Source: Astragalus membranaceus (Eukaryota; Streptophyta; Magnoliopsida; Fabales; Fabaceae). From it: a DNA stretch of 64,000 bases. A program made the translations under genes and the position numbers. The stretch spans positions 71,521,864 through 71,585,863 of the forward strand of contig CM076847.1 in the NCBI GenBank assembly GCA_039519185.1. Reading direction: 5' to 3'. Position 1 is the stretch's first letter, and every line of letters starts with the position of its first letter. Shown in pieces: positions 18,798 through 31,451 of this stretch. Under the pieces are notes generated by a model. That model was not told the origin of the DNA and did not search any database. It saw only the letters and a list, made by a program, of their open reading frames with translations.

Positions 18798-21486
18798 TGT
18801 TGCTCCCGAAAAAAGTCCCCGAGGGAGAACATTCCTCGTTCACAACTTTTCCTAAGACAATGAAGCCGCCACCAATATTTATTAAGGAAAATATTAGGAA
18901 AACCTTTTTTGGAAGGCGATTGGTTTTGCGAAACCAGAGAATGGGATTCGGGGGTCGGTTACGCGCGGGGAAGGTGTTAGCACCCCACACGTCCTCTCTA
19001 CTGAGAGGGAACCTTTAATTAAATGTGTGGTTTTAGTGTGTTCACTTGAAAATACTTAATTTTGCCTCTCTACTTCTTTTTGAAAAATTCTTAATGAAAA
19101 TCTTTACTTATTATGAAAAAAGGGGAAAAATGGGTTTTTAGAAAAAAAAACGCTTGACGGGACATGGCCCGCTCCTACGTATCTCCCGGTGCGATGGAGA
19201 ACTCAAAGCTACGTAGTTCTTCTTTGTCCTGAAAAAGGTTTTTGTCTTTTATCTTTTTTAGTGAGTTTTTGAAATAGGACGAGCATTAGCGAATGACTAA
19301 ACTAGCAGAGGCTATGATGAATCACCACTAAAAAGGAGGGGTAGTAGTAAAATAACGGTGTAAATAAAAGGAGGGGTGTATTGTTAAAATGGGGGGTGTG
19401 ATCAGTGAGCCCAACTTATTTTTGTAAGCTGGGGCTGCGCTTCAAAAGAAAAGAAATCGTGGGCTTAAAAAAAAAAGGGGGGCGAACTGAGTAAAATAAG
19501 GGGTGTTAATAGGAATCTGAAAAAAAAATAAAAAAAACGTGAAATGACGAAAGCACCCCTGCAGTTTATACTATAAATACCTAAACATAAAAGGAAACCC
19601 TAATTTTTCACTTCCCTCTTCTCCACGGCGCCCCACCCTAAAATGTCAAGACCTAACTTTCTTTCCCTCTCTCCCCTTCCACGGCCGCATCCCTCTCCCC
19701 ACTTCCCCTCCACCATTTCTCACTTCTCTTTCCTTACGCCACTTGATCCCTCTTCCCCCTAGCTTCGATTTCGCCCTCATCTCCCTTGCGCCGTCGTGAC
19801 CTCGACTCCCCTCTCTTGCTCGCCGTCCCCGCCTCCCTCTCTCATCCTACCCTTCGCCCTGATACCCTCCGTCTCTTCAACGCCGCCGATGACAAAAATG
19901 GTGAGAAAAGAGTGGATTTGATGAGGCCACCGCGAAGAGTGGATTTGGAGTAGTTTTGCGAAAAAGGGGGGTGGCTGTTCGTGGATGGTGGTCGTTCGTG
20001 GATAGTGGTTACGGCGCTGTGGGCAATGACTGTTCACGGTGGTCAGCGCGAGAGAGGGGCGTGAGGGTGGCTGTTGGCGGTGGCTCGGTGGTGTGCGATG
20101 GTGGCTAAAGGTGGCTGAGAGGGAGACTGACGGTGGAGCACGGTGGTTGGGGCTCACGGTTCGTAGTAGGGTACGGTGGCGACCACCACGGGCGACGGCC
20201 GGCGGTACGGTCCCTCTCCCTACTCTCTCTTTTCCTCTCTGATTTTTTATCTCTGTTTACATTGTTAAACCTTCCCTTTTTTAAATACCTGAACATTACT
20301 TGGTTCCTAATTTTTCCAGTAAAAGGACTCTCATTTTTTGTATCCGAAAGAAGAAAGAAAAAAGAAAAAAAAACTGATTCAGTCAAAATAAATTTTTTTA
20401 CCTCTTGATTACTCTTTATTTTCTGTTACTAGTTTTATTCGACACTGTTCTTGGTCATCCTAGTTAAACATGTTATCATGGTTATTATATTTGGCAAAAC
20501 ATATGATGTATAAAAACAACTTAATCATTAAACAAAACAAAAAAATAAAAACAACTTATTCAATAAACATAAAAGCAGATCACTTAAACATGCATTTTTG
20601 TATCATAGGCGCTCATAATAAATATAGAAAACACACCTTTTTACCCATTTTTAGTGGTGAATAACTTCTCCTTACAAGTGTTTATGCTCCAATGATCTTG
20701 AACTCTGGTATTGAATTCAGATTCTTTTTTTTTATGAATGGCTCTGTTGCTGGTTTTTTTTATCGGTGTCTGTGTTACTGTTTTTTCTCTCCTCAGTATC
20801 TCTCTGTATTTTTTCTGAATCCCCCCCCTTAGACCTAGGATTGACTGTTTATTTATACTGAAAAACTAGGGTTGGCATTTAATTGGTTTTTGACTGGTTT
20901 GACTGGGCTTTTGCAGGTCTGATAATGTGGGCTTGCTGAGCAGTCTCGGAGAGCAAGAACAGCCCCAGAGATTTGCTGATGCTTCTCCCTTTTTATTTTC
21001 GTTTTTTTGTATTTTTTTGTATTTTTGACTATTGTTTTTTTGCATTTTTGGGACAGTTTGGACTCTAAACACTCTTAAATTGTAAATGAAATAAAATTTG
21101 ATTTTTTGACATTTTTGGACTCAAAACAAATTAAATAGACAAAATAAAAATAATAAAAGAAGTTGAGCCAAATACAAAAGCGAAATCGGGCCCAACTAGA
21201 CAAATGCGCTAGAACGAGGCTCAAATAGAACAAATAGGCCCGCTAACTGATAAACACTAAAAATTAACTAGGAACCACGTTCGTGGGCCCAACTCAAAAT
21301 GATAAGCCCAATTTGTATATGTGTAGGCCCAATAATCCAACTGTTGGCCCAATTACACAAATGGCATCTTAACGACACTCGCATGACACCGACACGCGTT
21401 AACAGGACTCAAGACTTGCAAAAAAAATGCGACCTAGTAAATTAAAACGCTATTAACAGGAGCTCGGACAAAATTGGGGTATAACA
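18798..21486 (-). repeat. Element B 3' LTR (left in window), deleted form
   Basis: Spans 2689 bp. On the minus strand a TATA box GTATAAATAAACAG lies at about 20848-20862. Next to it, on the plus strand, is a GC-rich gene-like cassette (19565-20240). Compared with the other LTR the hairpin-rich block is deleted: the sequence jumps at about 19331 from AATCACCACTAAA directly to GGAGGGGTAGTAG. Confidence 0.85.
19565..20240 (+). other. GC-rich, gene-like cassette inside LTR of B
   Basis: On the plus strand, antisense to element B, CTATAAATACC (19571-19580) is followed by a CT-rich leader and a GC-rich block rich in CGCC and CGTCG words. In the sister copy (29520-30237) the first part is open for 84 codons (29693-29947), with RRRDLDSPLLLAVPASL and LRLFNAADDKNGEKR. 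In this copy a deletion near 19937 removes part of it. It contrasts sharply with the AT-rich surroundings. It may be a captured host gene fragment or a peculiar LTR segment; no family was recognised. Confidence 0.4.
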
Positions 21487-24400
21487 GCTGCCCCTCTTTA
21501 TTTGGATTTTACCAAGAAATATGAATTGCGCGAGACATATTTCGAAGGTAAAATAGAAATAAAGAATTTAGAAATTATACCAATTTTGTCGATTTGGAGA
21601 AACCTGAATTTCCCTTTTTTTTGGGAAGATAGACACTTTCGTGTTGATGCGAAAACAGTAAATGAACACTGACGTGCAGACAGAAAAGATAAAATGGGCA
21701 CTTGCGTGCAGGCAGAAAAGTAAAATGGGCACTTGGCGTGCAGACAGAAAAGTAAAATGGGCACTTGGCGTGCAGACAGAAAAGTAAAATGGGCACTTGG
21801 CGTGCAAAAAGGGGTAAATTACCCAGGCTGCCTAAAACCTGTAATCCTTAAACGAACTCTTGACGAATCCGAGTCTGCACGTGGCTTTGAGGAGCACGCT
21901 CTTCCTGTCGGTCTTTCGAGCGACCGGGGGGATCGTTATCAGTTCCGGAACTGATATACAGATCAATGCACGGCGTCCACTGTATCTTAGGCTCGATACA
22001 ACTATTCCGTTGCGCCTCGCATGGGGCTGCGGTCCATCGCGTTGCTCGTACACGATGTGAGACCTCTCTTTTGCGCGCTTGGGCGCTCTTTTTTCTTTCG
22101 CGCGCTTGGGCGCTCTCTTTTTGCGCGCTTGGGCGCTCTCTTTTTTTTTCTTCTCTCTTTTTTTTTTACTGGACTCCCAACTAGGGGAGCGCTTTATAGA
22201 ATCTGAAGGCGAGCATTAACACCGAAGTGTTTATCCTCTCTCACTTGTCTGCAGCTGAAAAATGAAGCAATGCATGCAATGCAAATGCCATGATTGCTTT
22301 TTGATGGAATGAATGTGATGTGATGCAGGAGTTTCTTTTTGCTTGCACGAATTTTTTCTATGTTTGATGAATGCAATGTATGAATTTTATTTGTTTTGCT
22401 GTTCTTTTGTTCTTTTTTCTAATCCCCTTTTTTGTTTTCTAATTTCTTTTCTTTTTCTCTTTTTATGCAATGCTGGTATGCAAATGCAAAATTTTGGTAT
22501 GTAATGCTCTTGCGTTTTGATGAAATGGCAGATGACATGCAATGGAAAACTTTTTCTTCTTTGCCTTTTTTCCTATGAAATGTGAATATTGCTATTACGC
22601 GAAATAAAATGATGAACAACATGGGATGTTTTAGCTTTCTTTTCTTCTATGAGATGCCAGTATTGATGTGATGCAACTGTATTGCTTTGATGTTTGAATG
22701 CAAATGTATCCGGTGATTGATGCTTTGATGAATGAAATGCTCCTGTTCTAACTTCTGTTTGTTTCTTTTTGCTTCTTCTATGAAATGCAAACATTAATAT
22801 GATGCAATGTTCTGATGTTTGATGATTGAATGACAAAGGAATGCTTGTGAAATGATGAATGATATGGAATGCTGGATGACAGGGAATGTTTTTGTGTTGC
22901 TTTTGTGGTTTCTTTTCTTTGTTTTCTTTTTGCTTTCTTTGCTTTTTCTATGAAATATCTGATGCAAAATGTAATGCTCTAATGATGAATGACATGCAAT
23001 GATTTTGTTCTTTTCCTTTTTTATGAAGTGCGAACATTAATATGATGCCAATGCAATGAAAAGATTTCTGCTTTTTCTTCTTTACTATTTTCTTCTATGA
23101 AATACAAGTATTAATATGGTGCAACTGATGTGGAACGTTTTTTTTCTTTTTACTATGTGATGAATGCACAAAATGTGAAGATGCAAATGTAATGCTTTGA
23201 TGCATATGCTATAATGCCTAGATGCATGAGGTAAACATTTTTGTGATGATGAGATGCGAGACTTTGAATGCAAGGGCTTGAGATGATTATTGACCATTCT
23301 GTTGAAAAATTGAATTTGATTCAAACTCTGGTGTCCTCAAGGTTTTTATTTACAAACAACCTCGCTTGTTTTCTCTTTCTTTCCATGATGACTGAATTTT
23401 AGATATCACGTAAACAACTTGTGTTCTCTCCTTTGAAGCATTATCTAGTAAGCATGCATAGGAGTGCAAATGTCAATGAATGAGTCAGTTAACTTGGAAT
23501 TGGTTTAGGGCATGGACATTTATGGCAAGTGAAGGAATGACAGACATGGTTATTGCCGAAGCTTATGAGGGACCAAGAGATACAAGATTGCCCCAATTCA
23601 GGTCTTTGACGAGTGAATAACTTGCCACTGTCTAGTGGTGACAACAACTAGGGGTGTAGAAGATGATGAATTGGGAACGCCTCGGCTCTTGGGATGAAAG
23701 CTGGAATGAAAGGGGTTTTGCTTCAACCCACAGAATTTGATGTTGCCCCAGTCATAAGAAGGACAAAGCTGCCCCAATCAGAATGACAAGGTCTTGTTTA
23801 GGATAGTGAGTTGAGAGATTGCCCCGGTGAGGTTTTTATGGGAATGAATGAGGTGAAGGAATGGGAATGCACTTGCTCCACTTTGGAATGACATTGACAA
23901 CTGGAGTGACATGGGATGGGCATTGAACAGACTTTCCCAAGATTAGGGTGTGTGGGTGGTGAAGAGAATGCCCCAACTTTTGGGTCTGAGTGGTAGTCTC
24001 AGCGCAAATCTTTGGTTCTCTACTGATGTCTTGACTTTTGGTGCGAAAGAATCCTTACCTGGTGATCACTAAACCTTGTTTTAATGCATCTTGAATGTGT
24101 TTTAGAGTACAAGTCCCTTTTTTTTTATTTTGTCAGCTTTCTTTTTTCTAACTGTTCGTTTTTGTTTCCTCAGTTCTCTTTTTTCTGAGGGTTTATTCTT
24201 TCTTGATCAGCTTTCTTTTTTCTGATCATTTGTTTTTCTTTTGAGCAAACACATTGTACATAAGCTTGTTCGTCCTAAGATTAGAATTTGAGAGAACAAA
24301 AGCAACCGGTCATTGATCGGAATGGACTTTTCGGGATTGTGGTGTTTTGTGGAGGAAGGAGGGTTAGGCTTAATGAAGTGTTTGAGGCTAATGGGAGGAT

Positions 24401-25131
24401 GAGTTTTGTTCGGCGTTGATTGACGGTTAATGGTCTATGAGGAAGATGGTTATTGGGCTTGTTTGGGCTCTGTAAAAGCAAATTCGTGTCTCATGGTAGA
24501 TTGACTAAGGGGTTTGATGTTGAGGCCAAAGGAAGTGTTCGAAGGTTTATGGAACCAGGTGTTGGAATGATGAAGTGTTTGAAGGTTTATTTAGACAAGG
24601 ATCTCATGTATTTTGTGGTAACATGTACCAGCTCACCACTTACATTTCTTTTGTATTTTCTTTTGTTTTGGGATTTTCATTTTTGAATCCCCTTTTTTTT
24701 GATTTTCTCTTTTTCCCCTTTTTTTTTTCTTCTTCTTTTTTTGTTTTATGATTCTTTTCCTTCTTTGACTCGGGTGAGCTGATAAAAAGTGATGCACTGT
24801 TTTTTTTTATTTGGGGTGATCCTTGTCTAGGGTGATTTTTGGATTTTGGTTTTTCTTGGCTCGAGGTGGGTAGGAAAGGGACTTTCTGGGATTTTGGGGT
24901 TTTTGAGAAGATGGCCAAACTTCATTTCAAATCCCGATTGCTTATTTCTATAAGACTTAACTTTAGAACAATAATTTATCTATCTTCATGTGTTTGCTCT
25001 TTTTTCCCTTTTTGTGCCCTAATTTTTGCCTGGACCGCTCTTTGCGAGTTTTCAGTCCACCGGGCGCTCCTTTTTGCCTAGGCCGCCTTTTGCGGGTTTT
25101 CAACCTAGCGAGCTTGTTTTCTTGTTTATTA

Positions 25132-25165
<34 letters not shown>

Positions 25166-27932
25166 TTTGAGAGACTTGCACTGAAGGAATATGATATTAA
25201 TCAAGGGGAATTAACGATCACCGACTTGCCCCAGCATGGAGGACTTAAAGCATTAGGATGAACCAAAAGTCAAATACGCACTGATGGGGAGAATATGCAC
25301 TTTATGGGTGGACGGGGCGGGACTAGACTTGGACGGGAAACTGTGGTAAGGGAGGAAAACCAACGGACTCGAACAAGAGAATGTACTCATAGCATGCACG
25401 CTCATTAGAAGAATGCTTCACAGAGAGTTAACATCAGTTAAAAATTTGTTTTTTCTTTGATACACTATTTCAGTCTTTTGTCATAGAATGGATGGGATAC
25501 AGTGCTTTTGAAAGAAATGCAAATGAGCTATTGATTTGAAAAACTGAGTGCCTTGGAACACCTTGAGTTTGCAACCAAGTAAGGATAAACTTTTTCAGAA
25601 AGGATGATTGTTTCGCAAGAACGTCTCGCTTCTCATCACAACTCTTATTTTATGCAATGAATGAACAAATTATGATATGCAAGTATGATGCAAATGCGTG
25701 GAGAATGACCACTCGAAGAGTGTGGCTTATTCTAAATAATTTTGTTATTTTTAATGCAAGACAAAATATGGAATGCCAATGCGAATGATGCAAGAATGAT
25801 GCTTCTTCTCAAAATGATTTTTATAGAGGCAAGATAAGATATGAAATGTCGATGCCCCCTTTTTCTTTTGAATGATGAAAGATGCAGGAATGATGCTTTT
25901 TTCTAAATGATGATTTTTTTTAGAGGCAAGGCAAAGTATGAAATGCCAATGCCCATTCCTTTTTGAAAGATGCATGTATGGAGGAATGATGTATTTGAAC
26001 TAAAGTGATGAGGTTAACGAAATGATGCGTGAATGCTACATTTTGAATAAATTTGATGATGATTTTTGTTCATGATTATGAATGAGATGCTTTCTTGTGT
26101 TTCATTTTTTGTGTAATGCAATGCATGATACTCACAATGATTTTATTTTATTTTTTTTAAAATGCGTGGAAAGACATGATCTTTATTGAATGGAAATGCA
26201 TGCAAAATGAGAGGTTAATGTATTATTTTTCATGATGTGTGAAAAGGAACACAATGATGCATGAGACGCGCTCCTAATAAGACACGATTTTTTGGATCTT
26301 TCGAGAAAAATAGGGGAAAAAGCCTTAGTGAATGGAAACGCACACGTGCGGAGAATGCACTCCTGACAAACCTAAATGAGATGCATGTATGAATTCTATC
26401 AAGTTTTGTTTTATGCAATGCAAATGATGTCTTCATATGAAAATGACGGCGATAATGCGACTTGACATGCATATGAAAAATAAGATGAAAACATTTTTTT
26501 CAAGTTTGGTGACTGAAATTTTGGGAACATCACCTCATATAGCCCGGTAAAAGAAAAGACTGGTGATTTTTTGAAAGTTTTGTTTTTTACCCTTTTTTTT
26601 TGAAAATTTTGTTTTATGTATGATGATGATGCTCTACGTGTATGCAGGATAAATGAAAGGGTTTTTATTGGCAATAATTCAAGCTCTTTTTTATTTTATT
26701 TTATTTTTATTTTTTATTTTTTATTTTTTATTTTTTATTTTTTTTTTGGAAAATGCGGACCGTACGTTATTTCGTATGAACCGGTAAGAGAAAGGCTACA
26801 ACGGTAACCCTTTCTTCTTTTCTTCTTTCAAAATCTTCTTTTTTTTTGTAAAAATAATGGCGCGAGGCAACCAATTGTCGTTACTCTGCGTAACTTGCAT
26901 GAAACATTGAGTGGATCCTGACTCAATACTTCACGCAATATACTGAAATTCTTCGACATTTGGTTAACTCAAACTTATTCTCTTATTTGAAAACAAAACC
27001 TCACTTGATAGGGTCAAAGTGCCCCGATATCGTAGCTTAACATCTCAAATTTGTAGTGCACAAACAAATTTGAGATATTACCCTTCGTCATCCGATGGCG
27101 CACTTTTACTCATTGAGCTTTTACATGAAGAGCTTTTCTATTTTTTCTTTGTTTAGAGAAGATGCATGCTTTGGAAACTTTTCATTTTTTTTTATTTCTA
27201 GTTTTGAAACATGATTTTGAAAATCCCCGTAAATGCAGCAAACTGCTAGATACGAAGCATCATGAAAGAGCACAACTCTGATTGAAACTTTCGCGAATAG
27301 CCAAACGGACAAATGTCCTGATGGGCTCCCACTACTCGAATCCACTCATCCTAAGGTATCCTAACAGACCTGGGTTATGGTCTCTTCTATCAACACATAT
27401 CATCTCAAGGTATAAGTGTGTGTGTGTGTGCGAATGGCATTTCCTCAAAAAACTACCCCACCTGCAAATGAAAATCCAGAACAGTCCAGACAATAGAAAG
27501 CAATAACACGTCGTCTACCCTAGGGTTCAATATCATTCAAATACAAACAAGCTTAGGGTGCCAACAACAATGCACTACTTGCTTAAGAAAGGGAGCTGAG
27601 AAGAGGGGAACATGATAAGAGAGGGGAAAATGCATGAACTTACCTTAAGAAGGGGAGCAAAGAAAAAGGGAACATGATATGATTGGGGAAAGGCATGAGG
27701 GAACTAAGCATATAAGCAAAGAAGCAACCATCTATTACTTTAAACAAAAGCAAACATAGAAGGAGAAGAAGAAGAATGCACAGGAATGCAACATGAAAGT
27801 ATGAAAAAGAAGAAAGCATAGAGGCAAAACAAGATATTTAAATCAATCACACAAATCACACACTTAATTTATTAGGCTTGACCCACTTTTAAAAAAATGT
27901 TTTTCTTTTTAGTCCCCAGTGGAGTCGCCAGC
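21487..27932 (-). other. Interior of element B, non-coding
   Basis: There is no recognisable protein domain. 22240-23240 and 25670-26470 are built from endlessly varied ATGCAAATG, AATGAATGC and TGATGATG words, with poly-T tracts between. 23510-24060 has a recurring TGCCCCAA word. 27200-27400 is a leader-proximal block similar to 33600-33780 in element A and 56400-56560 in element C. A (TTA)n tract is at 25125-25166. Confidence 0.7.
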
Positions 27933-28419
27933 TGTTGCGCCCGAAAAAGTCCCCGAGGGAGAACATTCCTCGTTCACAACTTTTCCTAAGACAATGAAGC
28001 CGCCACCAATATTTATTAAAGAAAATATTAGGAAAACCTTTTTTGGAAGGCGATTGGTCTTGCGAAACTAGAGAATGGGATTCGGGGGTCGGTTACGCGC
28101 GGGGAAGGTGTTAGCACCCCACACGTCCTCTCTACTGAGAGGGAACCTTTAATTAAATGTGTGGTTTTAGTGTGTTGACTTGAAAATACTTAATTTTGCC
28201 TCTCTACTTCTTATTGAAAAATTCTTAATGAAAATCTTTACTTATTATGAAAAAAGGGGAAAAATGGGTTTTTAGAAAAAAAAAAACGCTTGACGGGACA
28301 TGGCCCGCTCCTACGTATCTCCCGGTGCGATGTAGAACTCAAAGCTACGTAGTTCTTCTTTGTCCTGAAAAAGGTTTTTGTCTTTTATCTTTTTTAGTGA
28401 GTTTTTGAAATAGGACGAG

Positions 28420-29100
28420 CATTAGCGAATGATTAAACTAGCAGAAGCTATGATGAATCACCACTAAATACTCAAAAAGAGAGTTGTACCGTTAGTCAAA
28501 CAAACAAAGGTTCTGATGGACTATCAATAACAACCCGTTTTTATTATCTTTTTTTGAAAGGGATTTTCGAAAGAGATTGATTTGCGTGATGATCAAACTA
28601 ACAAAGGTTATGATGGATCATCATTTATTATTCTTTCGGGAAAAAGACATTGCCACCAATGGCTAGACGAACCAAGGTTCTGATTAGCCACTAGCGACGA
28701 TGGGTTGAAAATGATTTTAGAAAGGAAAAGGTTTTTTGTTCTAAAAAAGATCTCTGCTTGCAAAAGTGATTCTTTTTTTGTTATGAAAATAACTCTTTTC
28801 TTTTTATTATGCAAATGCTAAACTTTTTTATGGTTGCGCTTGACGAGGATGTGACTCGCTCCTACGTATCCCAAATGGGAATCAAAGCGACGTAGTTCTA
28901 ACTGCCTCGAAAGTGAAAGTCTTTTTGCTTAGGTTTTGAAAAGTGGAGGGTGCTCATGATGATCAAACTAACAAAGGTTATGGGTGATCATTACTAACAC
29001 TTGCCGTGATTTTTGATGCTTGGGAAAATATCTTTTGAAATTGAAAGCATTCACGATAATCAAACTAACAAAGGTTATGGGTGATTATCACTAGCACTCC
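28420..29100 (-). repeat. Six hairpins with a shared loop in LTR of B
   Basis: Six copies of a loop like AACTAACAAAGGTTATG are enclosed by different inverted-repeat stems. The stems are TGATT/AATCA (28430-28460), TAGTC/GACTA (28493-28523), TGATGATC/GATCATCA (28587-28623), TGGCTA/TAGCCA (28660-28690), GATGATCA/TGATCATT (28958-28992) and GATAATCA/TGATTATC (29055-29089). The pairing is visible directly in the sequence; function is unknown. Confidence 0.85.
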
Positions 29101-29519
29101 ATTGTTAATAAGCATGCAAGCAGGGGCTTCGCGAGGCTACTAACAAAGTTTTTGATTTTGAAGAGATTTCGCAATTGGATTAATTTTTGTTCGGGGAAAC
29201 ATTTATCCATTATTGGGGAAAAAAAGGTTTGTGAAAGAAATAAGTTCGCTTAGAGAAAAGAAACGAAATTTAAAAAAAGAAACAGGGGGCGTAGTAGTAA
29301 AATAAGGGTGTAAATAAAAGGAGGGGTGTATTGTTAAAATGGGGGGTGTGATCAGTGAGCCCAGCTTATTTTTGTAAGCTGGGGCTGCGCTTCAAAAGAA
29401 AAGAAATCGTGGGCTTCAAAAAAAAAAGGGGGGCGAACTTAGTAAAATGAGGGGTGTTAATAGGAATCTGAAAAAAAATAAAAAAAACGTGAAATGACGA
29501 AAGCACCCCTGCAGTTTAT

Positions 29520-30237
29520 ACTATAAATACCTAAACATAAAAGGAAACCCTAATTTTTCACTTCCCTCTTCTCCACGGCGCCCCACCCTAAAATTTTAAG
29601 ACCTAACTTTCTTTCCCTCTCTCCCCTTCCACGGCCGCATCCCTCTCCCCACTTCCCCTCCACCATTTCTCACTTCTCTTTCCTTACGCCACTTGATCCC
29701 TCTTCCCCTAGCTTCGATTTCGCCCTCATCTCCCTTGCGCCGTCGTGACCTCGACTCCCCTCTTTTGCTCGCCGTCCCCGCCTCCCTCTCTCATCCTACC
29801 CGTCGCCCTGATACCCTCCGTCTCTTCAACGCCGCCGATGACAAAAATGGTGAGAAAAGAGTGGATTTGATGAGGCCACCGCGAAGAAGGAGAAGGTGTA
29901 TGGTGGTGGAGATGGCCGTTCGGTGGTTCAGGGTGGAGTTGGAGTAGTTTTGCGAAAAAGGGGGGGTGGCTGTTCGTGGATGGTGGTCGTTCGTGGATAG
30001 TGGTTACGGCGCTGTGGGCAATGACTGTTCACGGTGGTCAGCGCGAGAGAGGGGCGTGAGGGTGGCTGTTGGCGGTGGCTCGATGGTGTGCGATGGTGGC
30101 TAAAGGTGGCTGAGAGGGCGACTGACGGTGGAGCACGGTGGTTGGGGCTCACGGTTCGTAGTAGGGTACGGTGGCGACCACCACGGGCGACGGCCGGCGG
30201 TACGGTCCCTCTCCCTACTCTCTCTTTTCCTCTCTGA
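29520..30237 (+). other. GC-rich, gene-like cassette, second copy
   Basis: Counterpart of 19565-20240 in the other LTR of B. It retains about 40 bp of Arg-rich coding-like sequence (PPRRRRRCMVVEMAVRW near 29873-29925) that the left copy has lost. It has the same antisense TATA-like CTATAAATACC at about 29520 and a CT-rich leader. Confidence 0.4.
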
Positions 30238-30951
30238 TTTTTTATCTCTGTTTACATTGTTAAACCTTCCCTTTTTTAAGTACCTGAACATTACTTGGTT
30301 CCTAATTTTTCGAGTAAAAGGACTCTCATTTTTTGTATCCGAAAGAAGAAAGAAAAAAGAAAAAAAAAACTGATTCAGTCAAAATAAATTTTTTTACCTC
30401 TTGATTACTCTTTATTTTCTGTTACTAGTTTTATTCGACACTATTCTTGGTCATCCTAGTTAAACATGTTATCATGGTTATTATATTTGGCAAAACATAT
30501 GATGTATAAAAACAACTTAATCATTAAACAAAACAAAAAAATAAAAACAACTTATTATTCAATAAACATAAAAGCAGATCACTTAAACATGCATTTCTGT
30601 ATCATAGGCGCTCATAATATATATAGAAAACACACCTTTTTACCCCTTTTTAGTGGTGAACAACTTCTCCTTACAAGTGTTTATGCTCCAATGATCTTGA
30701 ACTCTGGTATTGAATTCAGATTCTTTTTTTTGATGAATGGCTCTGTTGCTGTTTTTTTGTATCGGTGTCTGTGTTACTTTTTTTTCTCTCCTCAGTATCT
30801 CTCTGTATTTTTTCTGAATTCCCCCCCCCCTAGACCTAGGATTGACTGTTTATTTATACTGAAAAACTAGGGTTGGCATTTAATTGGTTTTTGACTGGTT
30901 TGACTGGGCTTTTGCAGGTCTGATAATGTGGGCTTGCTGAGCAATCTTGGA

Positions 30952-31451
30952 NNNNNNNNNNNNNNNNNNNNNNNNNNNNNNNNNNNNNNNNNNNNNNNNN
31001 NNNNNNNNNNNNNNNNNNNNNNNNNNNNNNNNNNNNNNNNNNNNNNNNNNNNNNNNNNNNNNNNNNNNNNNNNNNNNNNNNNNNNNNNNNNNNNNNNNNN
31101 NNNNNNNNNNNNNNNNNNNNNNNNNNNNNNNNNNNNNNNNNNNNNNNNNNNNNNNNNNNNNNNNNNNNNNNNNNNNNNNNNNNNNNNNNNNNNNNNNNNN
31201 NNNNNNNNNNNNNNNNNNNNNNNNNNNNNNNNNNNNNNNNNNNNNNNNNNNNNNNNNNNNNNNNNNNNNNNNNNNNNNNNNNNNNNNNNNNNNNNNNNNN
31301 NNNNNNNNNNNNNNNNNNNNNNNNNNNNNNNNNNNNNNNNNNNNNNNNNNNNNNNNNNNNNNNNNNNNNNNNNNNNNNNNNNNNNNNNNNNNNNNNNNNN
31401 NNNNNNNNNNNNNNNNNNNNNNNNNNNNNNNNNNNNNNNNNNNNNNNNNNN
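30952..31451. other. Assembly gap (500 N)
   Basis: Exactly 500 N, which is usually a placeholder of unknown length. It hides the end of the right LTR of element B and its insertion junction. All open frames crossing it are artefacts. Confidence 1.

Larger units (their letters stand above)
18798..30951 (-). mobile_element. Element B: Ogre-related non-autonomous LTR element
   Basis: The left LTR (18798-21486) starts TGTTGCTCCCGAAAAA and ends GGGGTATAACA. The right LTR starts TGTTGCGCCCGAAAAA at 27933 and runs into the assembly gap. Read on the minus strand these are standard Ogre-type ends. The polypurine tract is the complement of GCTGCCCCTCTTTA (21487-21500), and the primer site is the complement of TCCCCAGTGGAGTCGCCA (27913-27930). 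The 6.4 kb interior has no gag-pol; its open frames are short and driven by ATGCAAATG-type simple words. The left LTR lacks about 820 bp that the right LTR has (28466-29285). It is inserted into the LTR segment ending at 18797. Confidence 0.85.
27933..30951 (-). repeat. Element B 5' LTR (right in window), cut by gap
   Basis: Full-length form up to the gap, aligned to 18798-20949 but with an extra block at 28466-29285 that carries five of the six hairpins described separately. A minus-strand TATA box lies at about 30847-30861. By comparison with the left LTR about 540 bp of its U3 should lie in or beside the N run. Confidence 0.85.
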
